This document shows positions 24,655 through 33,694 of a stretch of 64,000 nt of DNA, piece after piece. Made by a program: the position numbers and the translations under genes. The notes under the pieces were generated by a model that made no database searches, was not told where the DNA came from, and was given only the letters and a program-made list of their open reading frames with translations. Within the stretch, counting starts at the first letter, position 1. Every line of letters starts with the position of its first letter. The stretch covers positions 2,946,376 through 3,010,375 of the forward strand of contig NZ_CP098514.1 of NCBI RefSeq assembly GCF_023703775.1, read 5' to 3'. This DNA is from Haloplanus sp. GDY1 (GTDB lineage Archaea > Halobacteriota > Halobacteria > Halobacteriales > Haloferacaceae).

Positions 24655-26598
24655 ATGAGCGACTGCAAAGAGCAATACAGGGATCTCACCCACACGAAGG
24701 ATCGGATTCTGAACGAGGACCTGGCCGCGCTCGAGCGGATGTCGGAGCGGGCGCGCATCGAGCGGTACAACGAACTCAAGGCCGACGAGGAGTCGTTCGT
24801 CTTCGAGTTCACCGCGGAGTGTCCGGACTTCTTCACCGGCGCCGAGGAGGACCGCATCCGCAGCGAGTTCCGCCTCGCCCGCCTGCTCGTCGCGGCGAGC
24901 TTCTACGACGACGGCGGCCTCCCGGCCGCGATGGAGGGCGACTTCGTCGAGGCCGAACTCCAGGCGGTCGTCGACTTCGACCGCTACAAGCAGTTCGACG
25001 CGCTCTCGGAGGAACAGATCGCCACCCGCGTCCGCCGGATGGAGGGCGAGGTGTACGAACTCGTGACGGAGTACACCGCCACGCAACTCGACAACCTGGA
25101 CGACCTGCTCGACGACCCCGACGTCCAGCGCGACGTGATGGAGCGACTCATCGAGCGCTACGAGGACCGCCGCGAGAAGATCCGGCGGGGCTTTTTCGTC
25201 TACGTCGAGGATCAGGGGCTGGTACACACCGTCGAGGCCATCGAGGAGGCGATCACCGCCGTCGAGTCGGCCGAGGCCGAGCGCGAGCGCGTCCGGAACG
25301 AACTCGAGTCGGAGCTGACCGACCTCTACGACCGGCTGGAAGGCGAGTTGCGCGACGAGTTCCGCGAACTCGAGGCCGACCTCCTCGACCTGCAGGCGGG
25401 GGGCGGCGGGAGCCACTCGTCCGTCGAGGCGCGGATCGAGCGGTGTGCCGACCAGCGCGAGACGGCGATGGACGAACTCACCGCCCGGATCGACCTGACG
25501 AAGGACCTCCAGACCGACCTCGAGGCGCAGGTGTCGAACCTCCAGTCGGTCCGCGAGGAGACGGAGGAGGCCGCCCGCGAGGCCGTCCGCGAGGAGGCGT
25601 CGGCGCTCCTCGACGACGAACTGTCGGAACTCCACGAGCAACACGACCGTCTGGAGGCGGAGGTCCACCGCCTGGAACGCGAACGGGAGCAGTTGGCCGC
25701 CGCGAACGAGCGCCTCGACGAGAAACGGGCGGACCTGGAGGCGTCCCTCGGCGGCGCCGACGACGCCGCCGACGGCGACGACGTGGTGACGACGTCGATG
25801 GCCCGGCTGTTCGAGATGGATTACCTCGGCCGCTTCGACATCTCGATGCACGAGGCGGCGACCGTCCACACGCCGGACGGCGCCCGGGAGATCCCCGACG
25901 GCTACTGGGAGGACCGGAGCGAGCGGCGGACCGATCGGGCCCGCCTGCTCGACTTGCTCCCCGACGGCGAGGACCCGGAGCGGTACCCTCACAACCGGTG
26001 TGCGCGGTACGAGGTCACCGACGAGCGGTATCTCGGCCTGTCGCGCGACCTGGAACTGGTCGTCGAGGCCCAGGTCGTCAGCAACCTCGACGCGCACGCC
26101 CGCAACGGGTTCGACGCCGCACCCGCGGACGTGGACCGCCTGCTCGACGTGGTCAACCCCGTCGTCTACGAGGCCGAACGGGAGGGCTACCACTACCTCC
26201 TCGCCCTGGCCTCGCCGACGGGGTGGTCCGAGCGCGCGCGCCAGCAGGTCGCCGGCGCCGGCGACGACGGCGGCAGTCGGTTCAGCCGCCACCTCAGCCT
26301 CTGTCTGGTCGACCTCCAGACGGGCGACCTGTACTACGACGCGAACGATCCGGTGGTCGCGGACAACGCCGCCCTGTTCGAACCGCCGGTCGTGGCCGAG
26401 CGCGTGGCCGCCTGCACGGATCACGTCCGCGAGGCGTACGTCGACGACGTGACGACCGACTCCGTCACCCTCGACGAGGTCCGCGAGGACGGGTTCGATC
26501 CCCACGTCGTCAAGCAGTCGTTCAACGACCTGGCGGCCGAGGGAGTCGGCGAGCAGTTCTACCTCGACGAGTTCGGCCTGACGCTGGATCTCGAGTGA
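24655..26598 (+). CDS. Large coiled-coil protein paired with the ESCRT-like operon
   Basis: 647 aa. Residues 1-200 are a helical domain (LAALERMSERARIERYNELK, FFTGAEEDRIRSEFRLARLL, YEDRREKIRRGFFVYVEDQG). Residues about 200-370 are a long coiled coil interrupted near 250 by a Gly/Ser loop (QAGGGGSHSSV). Residues 385-647 form a globular domain with beta strands (YHYLLALASPTGW, RHLSLCLVDLQTGDLYYDANDP). There is no Walker motif, so it is not an SMC ATPase, and no transmembrane segment. It starts 6 nt after the upstream stop. Function unknown; the context suggests a structural partner of the ESCRT-III-like/AAA module. Confidence 0.78.
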   Translation: MSDCKEQYRDLTHTKDRILNEDLAALERMSERARIERYNELKADEESFVFEFTAECPDFFTGAEEDRIRSEFRLARLLVAASFYDDGGLPAAMEGDFVEAELQAVVDFDRYKQFDALSEEQIATRVRRMEGEVYELVTEYTATQLDNLDDLLDDPDVQRDVMERLIERYEDRREKIRRGFFVYVEDQGLVHTVEAIEEAITAVESAEAERERVRNELESELTDLYDRLEGELRDEFRELEADLLDLQAGGGGSHSSVEARIERCADQRETAMDELTARIDLTKDLQTDLEAQVSNLQSVREETEEAAREAVREEASALLDDELSELHEQHDRLEAEVHRLEREREQLAAANERLDEKRADLEASLGGADDAADGDDVVTTSMARLFEMDYLGRFDISMHEAATVHTPDGAREIPDGYWEDRSERRTDRARLLDLLPDGEDPERYPHNRCARYEVTDERYLGLSRDLELVVEAQVVSNLDAHARNGFDAAPADVDRLLDVVNPVVYEAEREGYHYLLALASPTGWSERARQQVAGAGDDGGSRFSRHLSLCLVDLQTGDLYYDANDPVVADNAALFEPPVVAERVAACTDHVREAYVDDVTTDSVTLDEVREDGFDPHVVKQSFNDLAAEGVGEQFYLDEFGLTLDLE

Positions 26599-26706
26599 TC
26601 CTCCCCTCCACCGGCCGGGGGTAGCGACGCACGGCCGCTCGGCGGCCGATCCGACGCGCTGACGCGATGCAACAGGTAGTTAACGGACGCCGGCCTCGCC
26701 TCGGAT

Positions 26707-28221
26707 ATGGACGCCGCGCTGGTCATCCTCGACGGATGGGGGCTCGACGGCCCGGGCCGGAACGCCGTCTCGGCCGCCGACACGCCGACGTTCGACCGCT
26801 TTCTCGCGACGGGCGCCTCGGGGACGCTCGACGTCTCCGGCCGCCGCGTCGGCCTCCCCGACGGCCAGATGGGCAACAGCGAGGTCGGCCACCTCAACAT
26901 CGGCGCCGGCCGGGTGGTCACCCAGCCGCTGGCGCGCATCGACGACGCCATCGCCGACGGCTCGTTCTTCGAGAACGACGCCCTCCTCGATGCGGTGGAG
27001 CGCGTCCGCTCGACCGGCGGTCGGCTCCACCTCGTGGGGCTGGCCAGCGCCGGCGGGGTCCACTCCCACCAGCGACATCTCCACGCCCTGATCGAACTCG
27101 CGGCACGGAACGACGTCGAGGCGGTCACCCACGCCTTCACCGACGGACGAGACACGCCGCCGACGGCCGGCGCGGACGCGCTGGCCGACCTCGAGGCCGT
27201 CGTCGACGACCACGGCACCGGCGACGTGGCGACCGTGAGCGGCCGCTACTACGCGATGGACCGGGACGGGAACTGGGACCGGACGCGGCGCGCGTACGAC
27301 GCCATCGTCGACCGGACGGCCGCGCACGAGGCGCCGACCGCCGTCGACGCCGTCGAGGCCGCCTACGACCGCGGCGAGACCGACGAGTTCGTCGAGCCGA
27401 CGCTCGTCGACGACGCACCCCCGCTCCGCGACGGCGACGCCGTCGTCGTCGCCAACTTCCGGGCGGACCGCGCCCGCCAACTCGTGCGGATGCTCGCGGA
27501 CCTCGACCCGGCGTGGCCCGACCCGGTCGATCCCCCGGAGGTCCACCTCGTCACGATGACCGACTACGACGAGCGCTTCCCCTTCCCCGTGGCCTTCCCG
27601 CCGGTCGACCTGCCGGACACGCTCGGCGAGACGCTCGCCCGCGCCGGCGAGACCCAGTTGCGCATCGCCGAATCCGAGAAGTACGCCCACGTCACCTACT
27701 TCCTCAACGGGGGGCGCGAGGTGGCGTTCGAAGGCGAGGAGCGCGTCATCGTCGAGAGCCCCGACGTGCCGACCTACGACGAGCGCCCCGAGATGAGCGC
27801 CGCGGCCGTCACCGACGCCGCCATCGCACGCGTCGAGCGCGACGACCCCGACGTGCTGGTGTTGAACTACGCGAACCCCGACATGGTGGGGCACACGGGC
27901 GACTTCGAGGCGGCCGTCGCGGCCGTCGAGGCGGTGGACGCCCAGTTGGCGCGCCTCGTCGACGCCGTCCACGCCGCCGGCGGGCACGTCCTCGTCACCG
28001 CGGACCACGGCAACGCCGACGACATGGGCACCGCCGACGACCCCCACACCGCCCACACGGCCAATCCGGTGCCGGTCGTCTACCTCGCCCCGGGCGACGA
28101 CCCCTCGGACGGCCGACGGATTCGGGCCGGCGGCTCCCTGTGTGACGTGGCGCCGACGCTGCTCGAACTCGCCGGCGTCGAGAAGCCGGCGGCGATGACC
28201 GGCGAGTCGCTCCTCGACTAG
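26707..28221 (+). CDS. gpmI: 2,3-bisphosphoglycerate-independent phosphoglycerate mutase
   Basis: 504 aa. D9 in LVILDGWG and S58 in QMGNSEVGHLNIGAGR are the metal and phosphoserine residues; later metal-site motifs include DGRDTPP, NFRADRARQL, NYANPDMVGHTG and TADHGNADDM. It interconverts 3- and 2-phosphoglycerate with two Mn ions, in glycolysis/gluconeogenesis. Length fits the iPGM family of about 510 aa. A TATA-like AGTTAACG 30 nt upstream indicates a leaderless mRNA. The end overlaps the convergent VTT protein by 4 nt. Confidence 0.97.
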   Translation: MDAALVILDGWGLDGPGRNAVSAADTPTFDRFLATGASGTLDVSGRRVGLPDGQMGNSEVGHLNIGAGRVVTQPLARIDDAIADGSFFENDALLDAVERVRSTGGRLHLVGLASAGGVHSHQRHLHALIELAARNDVEAVTHAFTDGRDTPPTAGADALADLEAVVDDHGTGDVATVSGRYYAMDRDGNWDRTRRAYDAIVDRTAAHEAPTAVDAVEAAYDRGETDEFVEPTLVDDAPPLRDGDAVVVANFRADRARQLVRMLADLDPAWPDPVDPPEVHLVTMTDYDERFPFPVAFPPVDLPDTLGETLARAGETQLRIAESEKYAHVTYFLNGGREVAFEGEERVIVESPDVPTYDERPEMSAAAVTDAAIARVERDDPDVLVLNYANPDMVGHTGDFEAAVAAVEAVDAQLARLVDAVHAAGGHVLVTADHGNADDMGTADDPHTAHTANPVPVVYLAPGDDPSDGRRIRAGGSLCDVAPTLLELAGVEKPAAMTGESLLD

Positions 28222-28844
28222 TTCGTGGCCAGTCGGTACGCCGGCCCGGCGAACGCCAGGACGGCGAGCATCGCCGCCCCGACGACGACGCGGGGATCCA
28301 TCGCCGCAGACAGCGAGACGCGGGAGAGCGTCGCGACGGAGTCGCCGGCGATCACGCCGGCCGCCACCCACGGCACCTCGCCGACCGCGGTGCCGAGCGC
28401 GAAGGTCCGGGTGGAGACCCCCGCGACGCCCGCGCCGGCCGACACCACGTCGGAGGGGAGCGGCAGGAGGCGACTGCCGACGACGCTCCGCAGGTCGCCC
28501 GCCTCGGCCACCAGCCGCTCCCCCACGGCGGCCACGCGGCCGTCGCCGACTCCCCGTCCGGCCAGCCAGTAGGGGGGCAGGCTCGTCACGACCACGAGAC
28601 CGAGCGCCAGCGGGAACCCCGCGAGCCCCAGTCCGTAGCCGGCGACGACGGCGAGCAGCGTCGTCGGCCACGCGAACAGCGGGCGGACGACGGCGACGGC
28701 GACGAGTGCGACCGTCAGGCGGAGCGGGTCGGCGGCCACCCACGCCAGCCGGCCGAGCACCCACGACGGCGAACTCGCCCACGCGAGGAGGGCCACCAAC
28801 GAGAGCACCCCCACTCCGGCGGCCAGCCGCGCGCGTCGGTCCAT
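28218..28844 (-). CDS. TVP38/TMEM64-like (VTT domain) membrane protein
   Basis: 208 aa from ATG 28844. About five hydrophobic segments; the central region FAWPTTLLAVVAGYGLGLAG and GSRLLPLPSDVVSAGAGVAGVSTRTF matches the VTT/DedA-type (SNARE-associated) signature of glycine-rich re-entrant loops, with GTAVGEVPWVAAGVIAGDS as the second half. Family members are membrane proteins implicated in lipid handling. The gene is convergent with gpmI. Confidence 0.85.
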   Translation of the reverse strand: MDRRARLAAGVGVLSLVALLAWASSPSWVLGRLAWVAADPLRLTVALVAVAVVRPLFAWPTTLLAVVAGYGLGLAGFPLALGLVVVTSLPPYWLAGRGVGDGRVAAVGERLVAEAGDLRSVVGSRLLPLPSDVVSAGAGVAGVSTRTFALGTAVGEVPWVAAGVIAGDSVATLSRVSLSAAMDPRVVVGAAMLAVLAFAGPAYRLATN

Positions 28845-28926
28845 AGGGGCCGGTGGCCGCCCCACCTCAAGTGTCCTTCGCGTGCGCGCCGGGACGTTCT
28901 TGACGGGAGGCGTCGAAGGGGCGGGC

Positions 28927-29292
28927 GTGACCGATCGGACGGACGAGCGCGTCGAACTCGCACTCGACCTGCTCGCCAACCTCGAACGCCGGGAGCTGCC
29001 GCTGCCGGCGGTCGTCGACCGCATCGAGACGGTGACGACCGATCCGGCGCTCGTCCGGCGGGTCCTCGACGAGGCCGAACGCCGCGGCCTCGTCGACCGC
29101 GAGGACGGCCGGATCCGGGTGCGAAGCGGCAGCCACGTCAGCTTCGAGCGCCAGGTCGTCGCCCGCGAGGGGGACTTCGACTGCCGGCGCTGTGGAGCGT
29201 CCATCTCGACCGGCCACTTCGTCAGGTTCGAGACCGACGAACTCGGCCCCTTCGGCTCCTCCTGCGTGCGAAAAGTGCTCGGCCGGGACTAG
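28927..29292 (+). CDS. DUF5830-like small protein with winged helix and zinc site
   Basis: 121 aa from GTG 28927 (MTDRTDERVELALDLLANLE). Residues 5-65 have a helical, HTH-like pattern (LPAVVDRIETVTTDPALVRR, VLDEAERRGLVDRED). The C-terminal part contains FDCRRCGASISTGHFVRFE...GPFGSSCVRKVLGRD, whose three Cys and one His could bind zinc. I recognise it as a haloarchaea-specific family (DUF5830 from memory). Likely nucleic-acid binding, by inference. Confidence 0.78.
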   Translation: MTDRTDERVELALDLLANLERRELPLPAVVDRIETVTTDPALVRRVLDEAERRGLVDREDGRIRVRSGSHVSFERQVVAREGDFDCRRCGASISTGHFVRFETDELGPFGSSCVRKVLGRD

Positions 29293-30290
29293 CGGCCCTG
29301 CCGGAGTTCCTCGATCAACTGCTCGATCGTCCGCTGTTGCCGTTCGAGGCGCTCGTTCTGTGCCTCCACCGCCTCGCGAAGCTCCGCGAGTTCGCGGGCG
29401 ACCGCCGGGTCGTCGACGACGCCGGCCGACTGGAACCCGGAGTCGCCGAAGCCGTCGTCGGGGTCGGCGCTCGCGCCCGCGGCCCTGGCCGCAGCCTCGC
29501 CGTCGCTCCCGGCCATGCCCTCGCTCGCCGTCGGCTCCGACCGGTCGCTCGCGTCGTCGACGTCCCCGTCGACGCCGCTCGTGTCCAGCGGCCCGGGGCC
29601 GTCGCCGAAGGACACGGTGTCGCCCGGTTCGGCGTCCGCGTCCTCGTCGTCCTCGGCCGTCGCCGCCCGCAGTTCGTCGAGGTCCTCGACGCCGTGATAC
29701 GCACACACGGCCGCGACGAGGCCCTCGCGGAGCGCCCGGGCCTGATCGTTCGGCGCCTTGAACCGCTCCTGCCGGCCGTCGACGGTGATGACCACCGACG
29801 TGGCGACGCTCCCCTCCTCGAAGTCGAGGTCGGTCACGTCGTCGAAGTGGTACTCGTCGTACTCCTCGTCCCAGACGGCCTCGCCGATGTGGCGAACCAG
29901 CCGTGCGCTCGTGACGACGACGGTGAGTTCGCTGAACCGGTAGGTCTGTTTCACCGTCTCGCCCGGGTCGGTCACGCCACGGGCGTTCAACACGCCCGCG
30001 AGCACGGGGTGGATCACCTGATCGAGCTGTTTCGTCGGGGCCGAGAACGAGCGCTCGCCGTCGAGTCCGTAGTCGAGCGTGACCGTGGCCTTCCGTCGCC
30101 CCTCGGAGACGCCGACGCGCTCGGCGTCGTGGGGGAACTCCTCGACCGCTTCGTCGGAGAGGAGCCCCTCCGCCCGGTAGACGAGCGTCCGCGTCGGCGT
30201 CACGAGGAGCAGGTCCTCGCCCCCGAGTCCGACGCGGGCCGCCACGGACTCGTCGTCGAGGCTGGACTGGACGATCTCCGGCAAACTCAT
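29289..30290 (-). CDS. Conserved haloarchaeal protein with C-terminal coiled coil
   Basis: 333 aa. Residues 1-205 form two beta-rich domains similar to each other (LVTPTRTLVYRAEGLLSD..., and VVTSARLVRHIGEAVWDEE...FDDVTDLDFEEGSVATSVVIT), the second reading like a PH-type domain. An acidic disordered linker (205-280) precedes a coiled coil (ELAELREAVEAQNERLERQQ). No catalytic motif seen. It starts at ATG 30290 and overlaps the convergent gene by 4 nt. Confidence 0.78.
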   Translation of the reverse strand: MSLPEIVQSSLDDESVAARVGLGGEDLLLVTPTRTLVYRAEGLLSDEAVEEFPHDAERVGVSEGRRKATVTLDYGLDGERSFSAPTKQLDQVIHPVLAGVLNARGVTDPGETVKQTYRFSELTVVVTSARLVRHIGEAVWDEEYDEYHFDDVTDLDFEEGSVATSVVITVDGRQERFKAPNDQARALREGLVAAVCAYHGVEDLDELRAATAEDDEDADAEPGDTVSFGDGPGPLDTSGVDGDVDDASDRSEPTASEGMAGSDGEAAARAAGASADPDDGFGDSGFQSAGVVDDPAVARELAELREAVEAQNERLERQQRTIEQLIEELRQGR

Positions 30291-30454
30291 GGGCGGAGTG
30301 TCCCCGCCGCGGATGATAATACTGCCGGCTGGCTGCCGATGACGGTACGCGCCGCCCCGGGCGGGACGTCTCCCGCATCCGCCCGACGGGACGAGGCCGG
30401 GGGGTGGACCGATATGGGAAGCTTCAAGGGGTGGATTTCCCTACGGATGAGTGC

Positions 30455-30607
30455 GCCCGGGTGGCTTAGCTGGACATAGCGCCGCACTCATAGGGTATTC
30501 GAGCTTCGGTGCGGATACGCCTTGGAAGCCTCCGCCTCCCTCGGGGCCCGCCGAGCCTCGGAACCTGGGACATGCGGAGATCGTGGGTTCGGAGCCCACC
30601 CCGGGCA
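30455..30607 (+). tRNA. Elongator tRNA-Met (CAU) with intron
   Basis: Acceptor GCCCGGG (30455-30461) pairs with CCCGGGC (30600-30606), discriminator A30607. D arm GCT/AGC (30464-30480), anticodon stem CCGCA (30482-30486) with TGCGG (30573-30577), loop CTCATA|A with anticodon CAT at 30489-30491, T arm GTGGG-TTCGGAG-CCCAC (30583-30599). A 79-nt insertion separates positions 37 and 38. The two exons total 74 nt; CCA is not encoded. A large intron in elongator tRNA-Met is known in haloarchaea. High confidence. Confidence 0.95.
30493..30571 (+). other. Archaeal intron in tRNA-Met
   Basis: 79 nt between tRNA positions 37 and 38, the canonical archaeal site cut by the splicing endonuclease at a bulge-helix-bulge. 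It contains its own strong stem-loops (CCTCGGGGCCCGCCGAGCC region). Boundaries were set by restoring a seven-base anticodon loop. Confidence 0.88.
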
Positions 30608-30662
30608 CTTTCTGCCGTCCACCGGTGCTTTTACTCCGATCACGCCGCCATCACGGCCGTAG

Positions 30663-32450
30663 ATGGGCACACGGGACTGGACACGGACGGTCGCATCGGT
30701 CACGGATCGACTGCGGGCGCGGCTCGACGCCTTCGGGGAGGCGTTCTCCGCGCCGGTCGGGGTCGTTCTCGCGGTGGCCACCGTCGTCGTCTTCTACCGC
30801 CTCGGGGAGCGGCCGCTGTGGTGGTGGGACGAGTCGTTCTACGCGAACGCGGCGCTCCACGCCGTCGAGGGCGGACACTGGTTGATCCCCCACCTCGCCG
30901 GCTTCGACACGATCCACCCCTCGCCGTTCCTCGAGAAGCCGCCGCTGGCCATCTGGCTCGAAGCGCTCTCCATCGGCGCCTTCGGCCCGACCGAGTTCGC
31001 CGTCCGGGTTCCCTCGGCCGCCGCGGCCGTCGCGACCACCGTCCTCGTCTACGCGGTCGGGCGGCGGATCCGGGGGCGAGCGGCCGGCCTCGTCGCCGCC
31101 GCCGTCTTCCTGACGACGCCGGCGGTGATCGTCGGCACGAACGCGGCCCGGTTCGGCGCCACCGACACGCTCCACGTCCTCTTTGGTTCCCTCCTCGTCG
31201 TCCTCGTCTGGCTGCACGCCACCGGCCGACGCGACGTCTCGCCCCTCCTCGTCGGCGGGGTCGCGTCCGCACTCCTCCTGACGAAGGGGTTCGCCGCCGG
31301 CGCCTTCCTCCTCGCGCTCGCTCCCCTCCCCGTCCGCTACCGCGAGCGGTTCTCCCCCCGGTTCGTCGGGGTCGCGACCGCCGTGACGGCCGTCGCCGTC
31401 GGCTGGTGGGTGGTCGCGGCGTATCTGCTCCAGGGCGGCTACTTCGTCGAGGAGATCTTCCTCGACCCGGTCTGGGCGCGGATCGTCGGCGCCGACACCG
31501 CGGCCCCCGGCCCCGGCCGGGAGACGCTCCTCCCCGTCTTCGAGTACCCGTACCTCACGAAGATTCAGGGCACCCTCCGCCCCTGGTGGTTCCTCTTTCT
31601 CGCCGGCGCCGTCGTCGCGGCCGCCCGGCCACGGCCCGCCGACGGCGACGAGACTCCCGGGGCGCTCGATCCCCGCTTCCTGCTCTGGTGGGCCCTCGCG
31701 GCCGCCGCGCCCTTTGCCCTCTTCGGGACCCAGCCGTGGTACATCCTCCCGCTGTACGTCCCGGCGGCGCTCACGGTCGGGTGGCTCGTCGCGAGCGCCG
31801 TCGACGGCCATCGCCCGGCGGCCGCCGGCGTCGTCGCGGGCACCGTCCTGGTCGCCCTCGCCGGGGACGACGGCCGGCTGTACGGACTGGGGGGCGACGG
31901 CGGGTTCGTCCTCGACCCGGCGCTTCCGTCCGACCCGACGGCGGTGATCGCCGTGGCCATCGTCTGCGTCGGCGGTTGGCTGTTGACGGCGACCCCCTTC
32001 GGAGGGGGCGAGGTCTCCCTGCCGGGGGCGCTGTCGCTGGACGTCGAGGCCTTCGGCCGCGCGCTGACGGTCGGCGTGGTGCTGGCGCTCGTGGCGGCCG
32101 CCCTCGTCGGCACTCCCTCCGTCTACGCCGCGGGGAACGCCGACGAGCCGACCGACACGGCGTTCCACCGCCTCGGGGAGACCACGGCCGACGTCGTCCC
32201 CGCGGGCGAGCGCGTGTACGTCCAACCCAACGCGGCGGCGCTGTGGTTCTACGCCTCGTACGAGTTCTACGCGGACCGCCCGATGCGGGAGGTCCCGGTC
32301 GAGCGCCTCCGGTCGGACCCACGCGTCAGGTACGCGCTGCTCACGACGGCCGGCGTTCCCCTCGTGACCGAGCGCGATCCGACGGTCCTCGCGCGGAGCG
32401 ACCACCTGGGGATCGTGCTGGTCGAACTCGGTCCGCCCCCGGAGACCTGA
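30663..32450 (+). CDS. GT39/ArnT-like membrane glycosyltransferase
   Basis: 595 aa. After a first transmembrane helix (about 30-46) comes the PMT/ArnT signature PLWWWDESFYANAALH, whose DE pair binds metal/donor, followed by HPSPFLEKPPLAIWLEAL, the second conserved acidic loop. About 10-12 further hydrophobic helices run to residue 500; the C-terminal 90 residues are an external domain. Family members transfer sugars from polyprenyl-phosphate donors to protein or lipid. The neighbouring S-layer gene may be a substrate, but that is speculation. It lies immediately downstream of tRNA-Met. Confidence 0.87.
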   Translation: MGTRDWTRTVASVTDRLRARLDAFGEAFSAPVGVVLAVATVVVFYRLGERPLWWWDESFYANAALHAVEGGHWLIPHLAGFDTIHPSPFLEKPPLAIWLEALSIGAFGPTEFAVRVPSAAAAVATTVLVYAVGRRIRGRAAGLVAAAVFLTTPAVIVGTNAARFGATDTLHVLFGSLLVVLVWLHATGRRDVSPLLVGGVASALLLTKGFAAGAFLLALAPLPVRYRERFSPRFVGVATAVTAVAVGWWVVAAYLLQGGYFVEEIFLDPVWARIVGADTAAPGPGRETLLPVFEYPYLTKIQGTLRPWWFLFLAGAVVAAARPRPADGDETPGALDPRFLLWWALAAAAPFALFGTQPWYILPLYVPAALTVGWLVASAVDGHRPAAAGVVAGTVLVALAGDDGRLYGLGGDGGFVLDPALPSDPTAVIAVAIVCVGGWLLTATPFGGGEVSLPGALSLDVEAFGRALTVGVVLALVAAALVGTPSVYAAGNADEPTDTAFHRLGETTADVVPAGERVYVQPNAAALWFYASYEFYADRPMREVPVERLRSDPRVRYALLTTAGVPLVTERDPTVLARSDHLGIVLVELGPPPET

Positions 32451-32668
32451 CGCCGCCGTCGCTCGCCCGCCGCGTGACCGACCCGATCCGCCGTTGCCGA
32501 GGTTCGGCTCGCCCGGGTGTTCACTCTCCGAACACCGACCGGTTCTTATTCAGTTATCTCCCGAAAAATCGTCCGTCTGGACCGTATTCTCATGGAAGGT
32601 GAAAATACATTGCAAATATCCCGAAAGAGATTAAAATATGCGGTTCCAATCGCCGGTACCGACAGCCA

Positions 32669-32797
32669 ATGAACGTCGCGCTCACCCCGAGGGACCTGTT
32701 TCGGCTGCTATCGCCAACCGAATGTCTGGTCGAAGCGCTCTCGATGGCCATGCTGTTCGTCGCGATGGCCGGCTGTGCCGTCGCCGCGCTCCCCTGA
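32669..32797 (+). CDS. 42-residue single-helix membrane peptide
   Basis: MNVALTPRDLFRLLSPTECL then a hydrophobic helix (LSMAMLFVAMAGCAVAALP), stop at 32797. A clear TATA (ATTAAAATA, 32630-32638) lies about 35 nt before the ATG, as expected for a leaderless gene. The stop codon abuts the stop of the convergent lipoprotein gene at 32798, leaving no spare sequence. These points support a real small gene; function unknown. Confidence 0.55.
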   Translation: MNVALTPRDLFRLLSPTECLVEALSMAMLFVAMAGCAVAALP

Positions 32798-33694
32798 TTA
32801 CTTCGTCCAGATTACCTTCACGTCGCCGTCCTCCAGCGACCACGCCCACGTCAGCCGGAGGTCGTTGGCCTCCGTGCCCGCCGGAACCGGATACACCAGA
32901 TCACCCCGCCTGACGGTCCGTCCCCCCAGCGAACCGCCCTCGTAGGGATCGGCCGTGACGTCCTGACGGAGGGGACGCTGCTCGCCGTCGACTTCCAGGG
33001 TGAACGTCGACGGCGCCGGGGCGGGCTGTGGCTCCTGGAGGCGGTTCCGCACGTCGACGCGCATCACTGCCCAGACCTGCCCGTCGGGCGGCGTCGTCGG
33101 CGTCACCGTCCCGTCGGTCGCCGTCTCGTTGCTCGCCGTCCCGTCGGTCGCCGTCTCGTTGCTCGCCGTCCCGTCGGTCGCCGTCTCGTTGCTCGCCGTC
33201 GGATACGCCGACTCGAAGCTTCCGCCGAGAACGTTGACGAACAGGTCGTTCGGCGTCGCGTATCGGATGCCGAAGTCGTACTCCGCGGGCACGGCCTCCG
33301 TCGACCACGTCCGGTCGAACGCGTCGAGTCGGAAGTGAAACGTCGTCAGATACCGCGGCATGAACCGCGGACTGTGCCACTCGCCCCGCTCGCCCGCCGC
33401 GAGGGGCATCTCGAGTTCTCCGGCCGTCTCCCACTCGCCGTCCCCGAGCCGCTGGTCCAACTCGGAGGTGAACGTTCCCCGTCCCGTGCCGGTGTTTTCC
33501 ACGCCGATGGCGAACGACGTCGGGTTGTTCAACGGGGTGCTCTCCGCGTACTCCACGGTGACCAGTTCGAAGTTCGGGGATCCCGACCCGGTCGGCGAGG
33601 GCGTCGGCGTCGCGGTGCCGTCCGACCCGCCGCCGTTCGAACACCCCGCTAGCGCGGCGATTCCGACCGAACTGAGGAACGCGCGGCGTCGCAT
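32798..33694 (-). CDS. Tat-exported lipoprotein with TASNETATDG repeats
   Basis: 298 aa. The N-terminus MRRRAFLSSVGIAALAGCSN has the twin arginine, hydrophobic stretch and lipobox AGC, so it is a Tat lipoprotein anchored outside the membrane. A Thr/Pro/Ser linker precedes a beta-rich domain (40-165, FAIGVENTGTGRGTFTSELD) and a second beta domain (205-298). Between them are three copies of a ten-residue unit TASNETATDG, each holding an N-glycosylation sequon NET. Function unknown. Confidence 0.83.
   Translation of the reverse strand: MRRRAFLSSVGIAALAGCSNGGGSDGTATPTPSPTGSGSPNFELVTVEYAESTPLNNPTSFAIGVENTGTGRGTFTSELDQRLGDGEWETAGELEMPLAAGERGEWHSPRFMPRYLTTFHFRLDAFDRTWSTEAVPAEYDFGIRYATPNDLFVNVLGGSFESAYPTASNETATDGTASNETATDGTASNETATDGTVTPTTPPDGQVWAVMRVDVRNRLQEPQPAPAPSTFTLEVDGEQRPLRQDVTADPYEGGSLGGRTVRRGDLVYPVPAGTEANDLRLTWAWSLEDGDVKVIWTK
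33107..33200 (-). repeat. 30-bp tandem repeat in the lipoprotein gene
   Basis: Three near-perfect 30-bp units (GTCTCGTTGCTCGCCGTCCC and the next ten bases) encode TASNETATDG three times. Copy number could vary in frame. Confidence 0.85.

Noticed and set aside
24655..26598. SMC/Rad50-type ATPase
   Set aside because: Coiled coil is present but there is no Walker A, Q-loop or ABC signature at either end.
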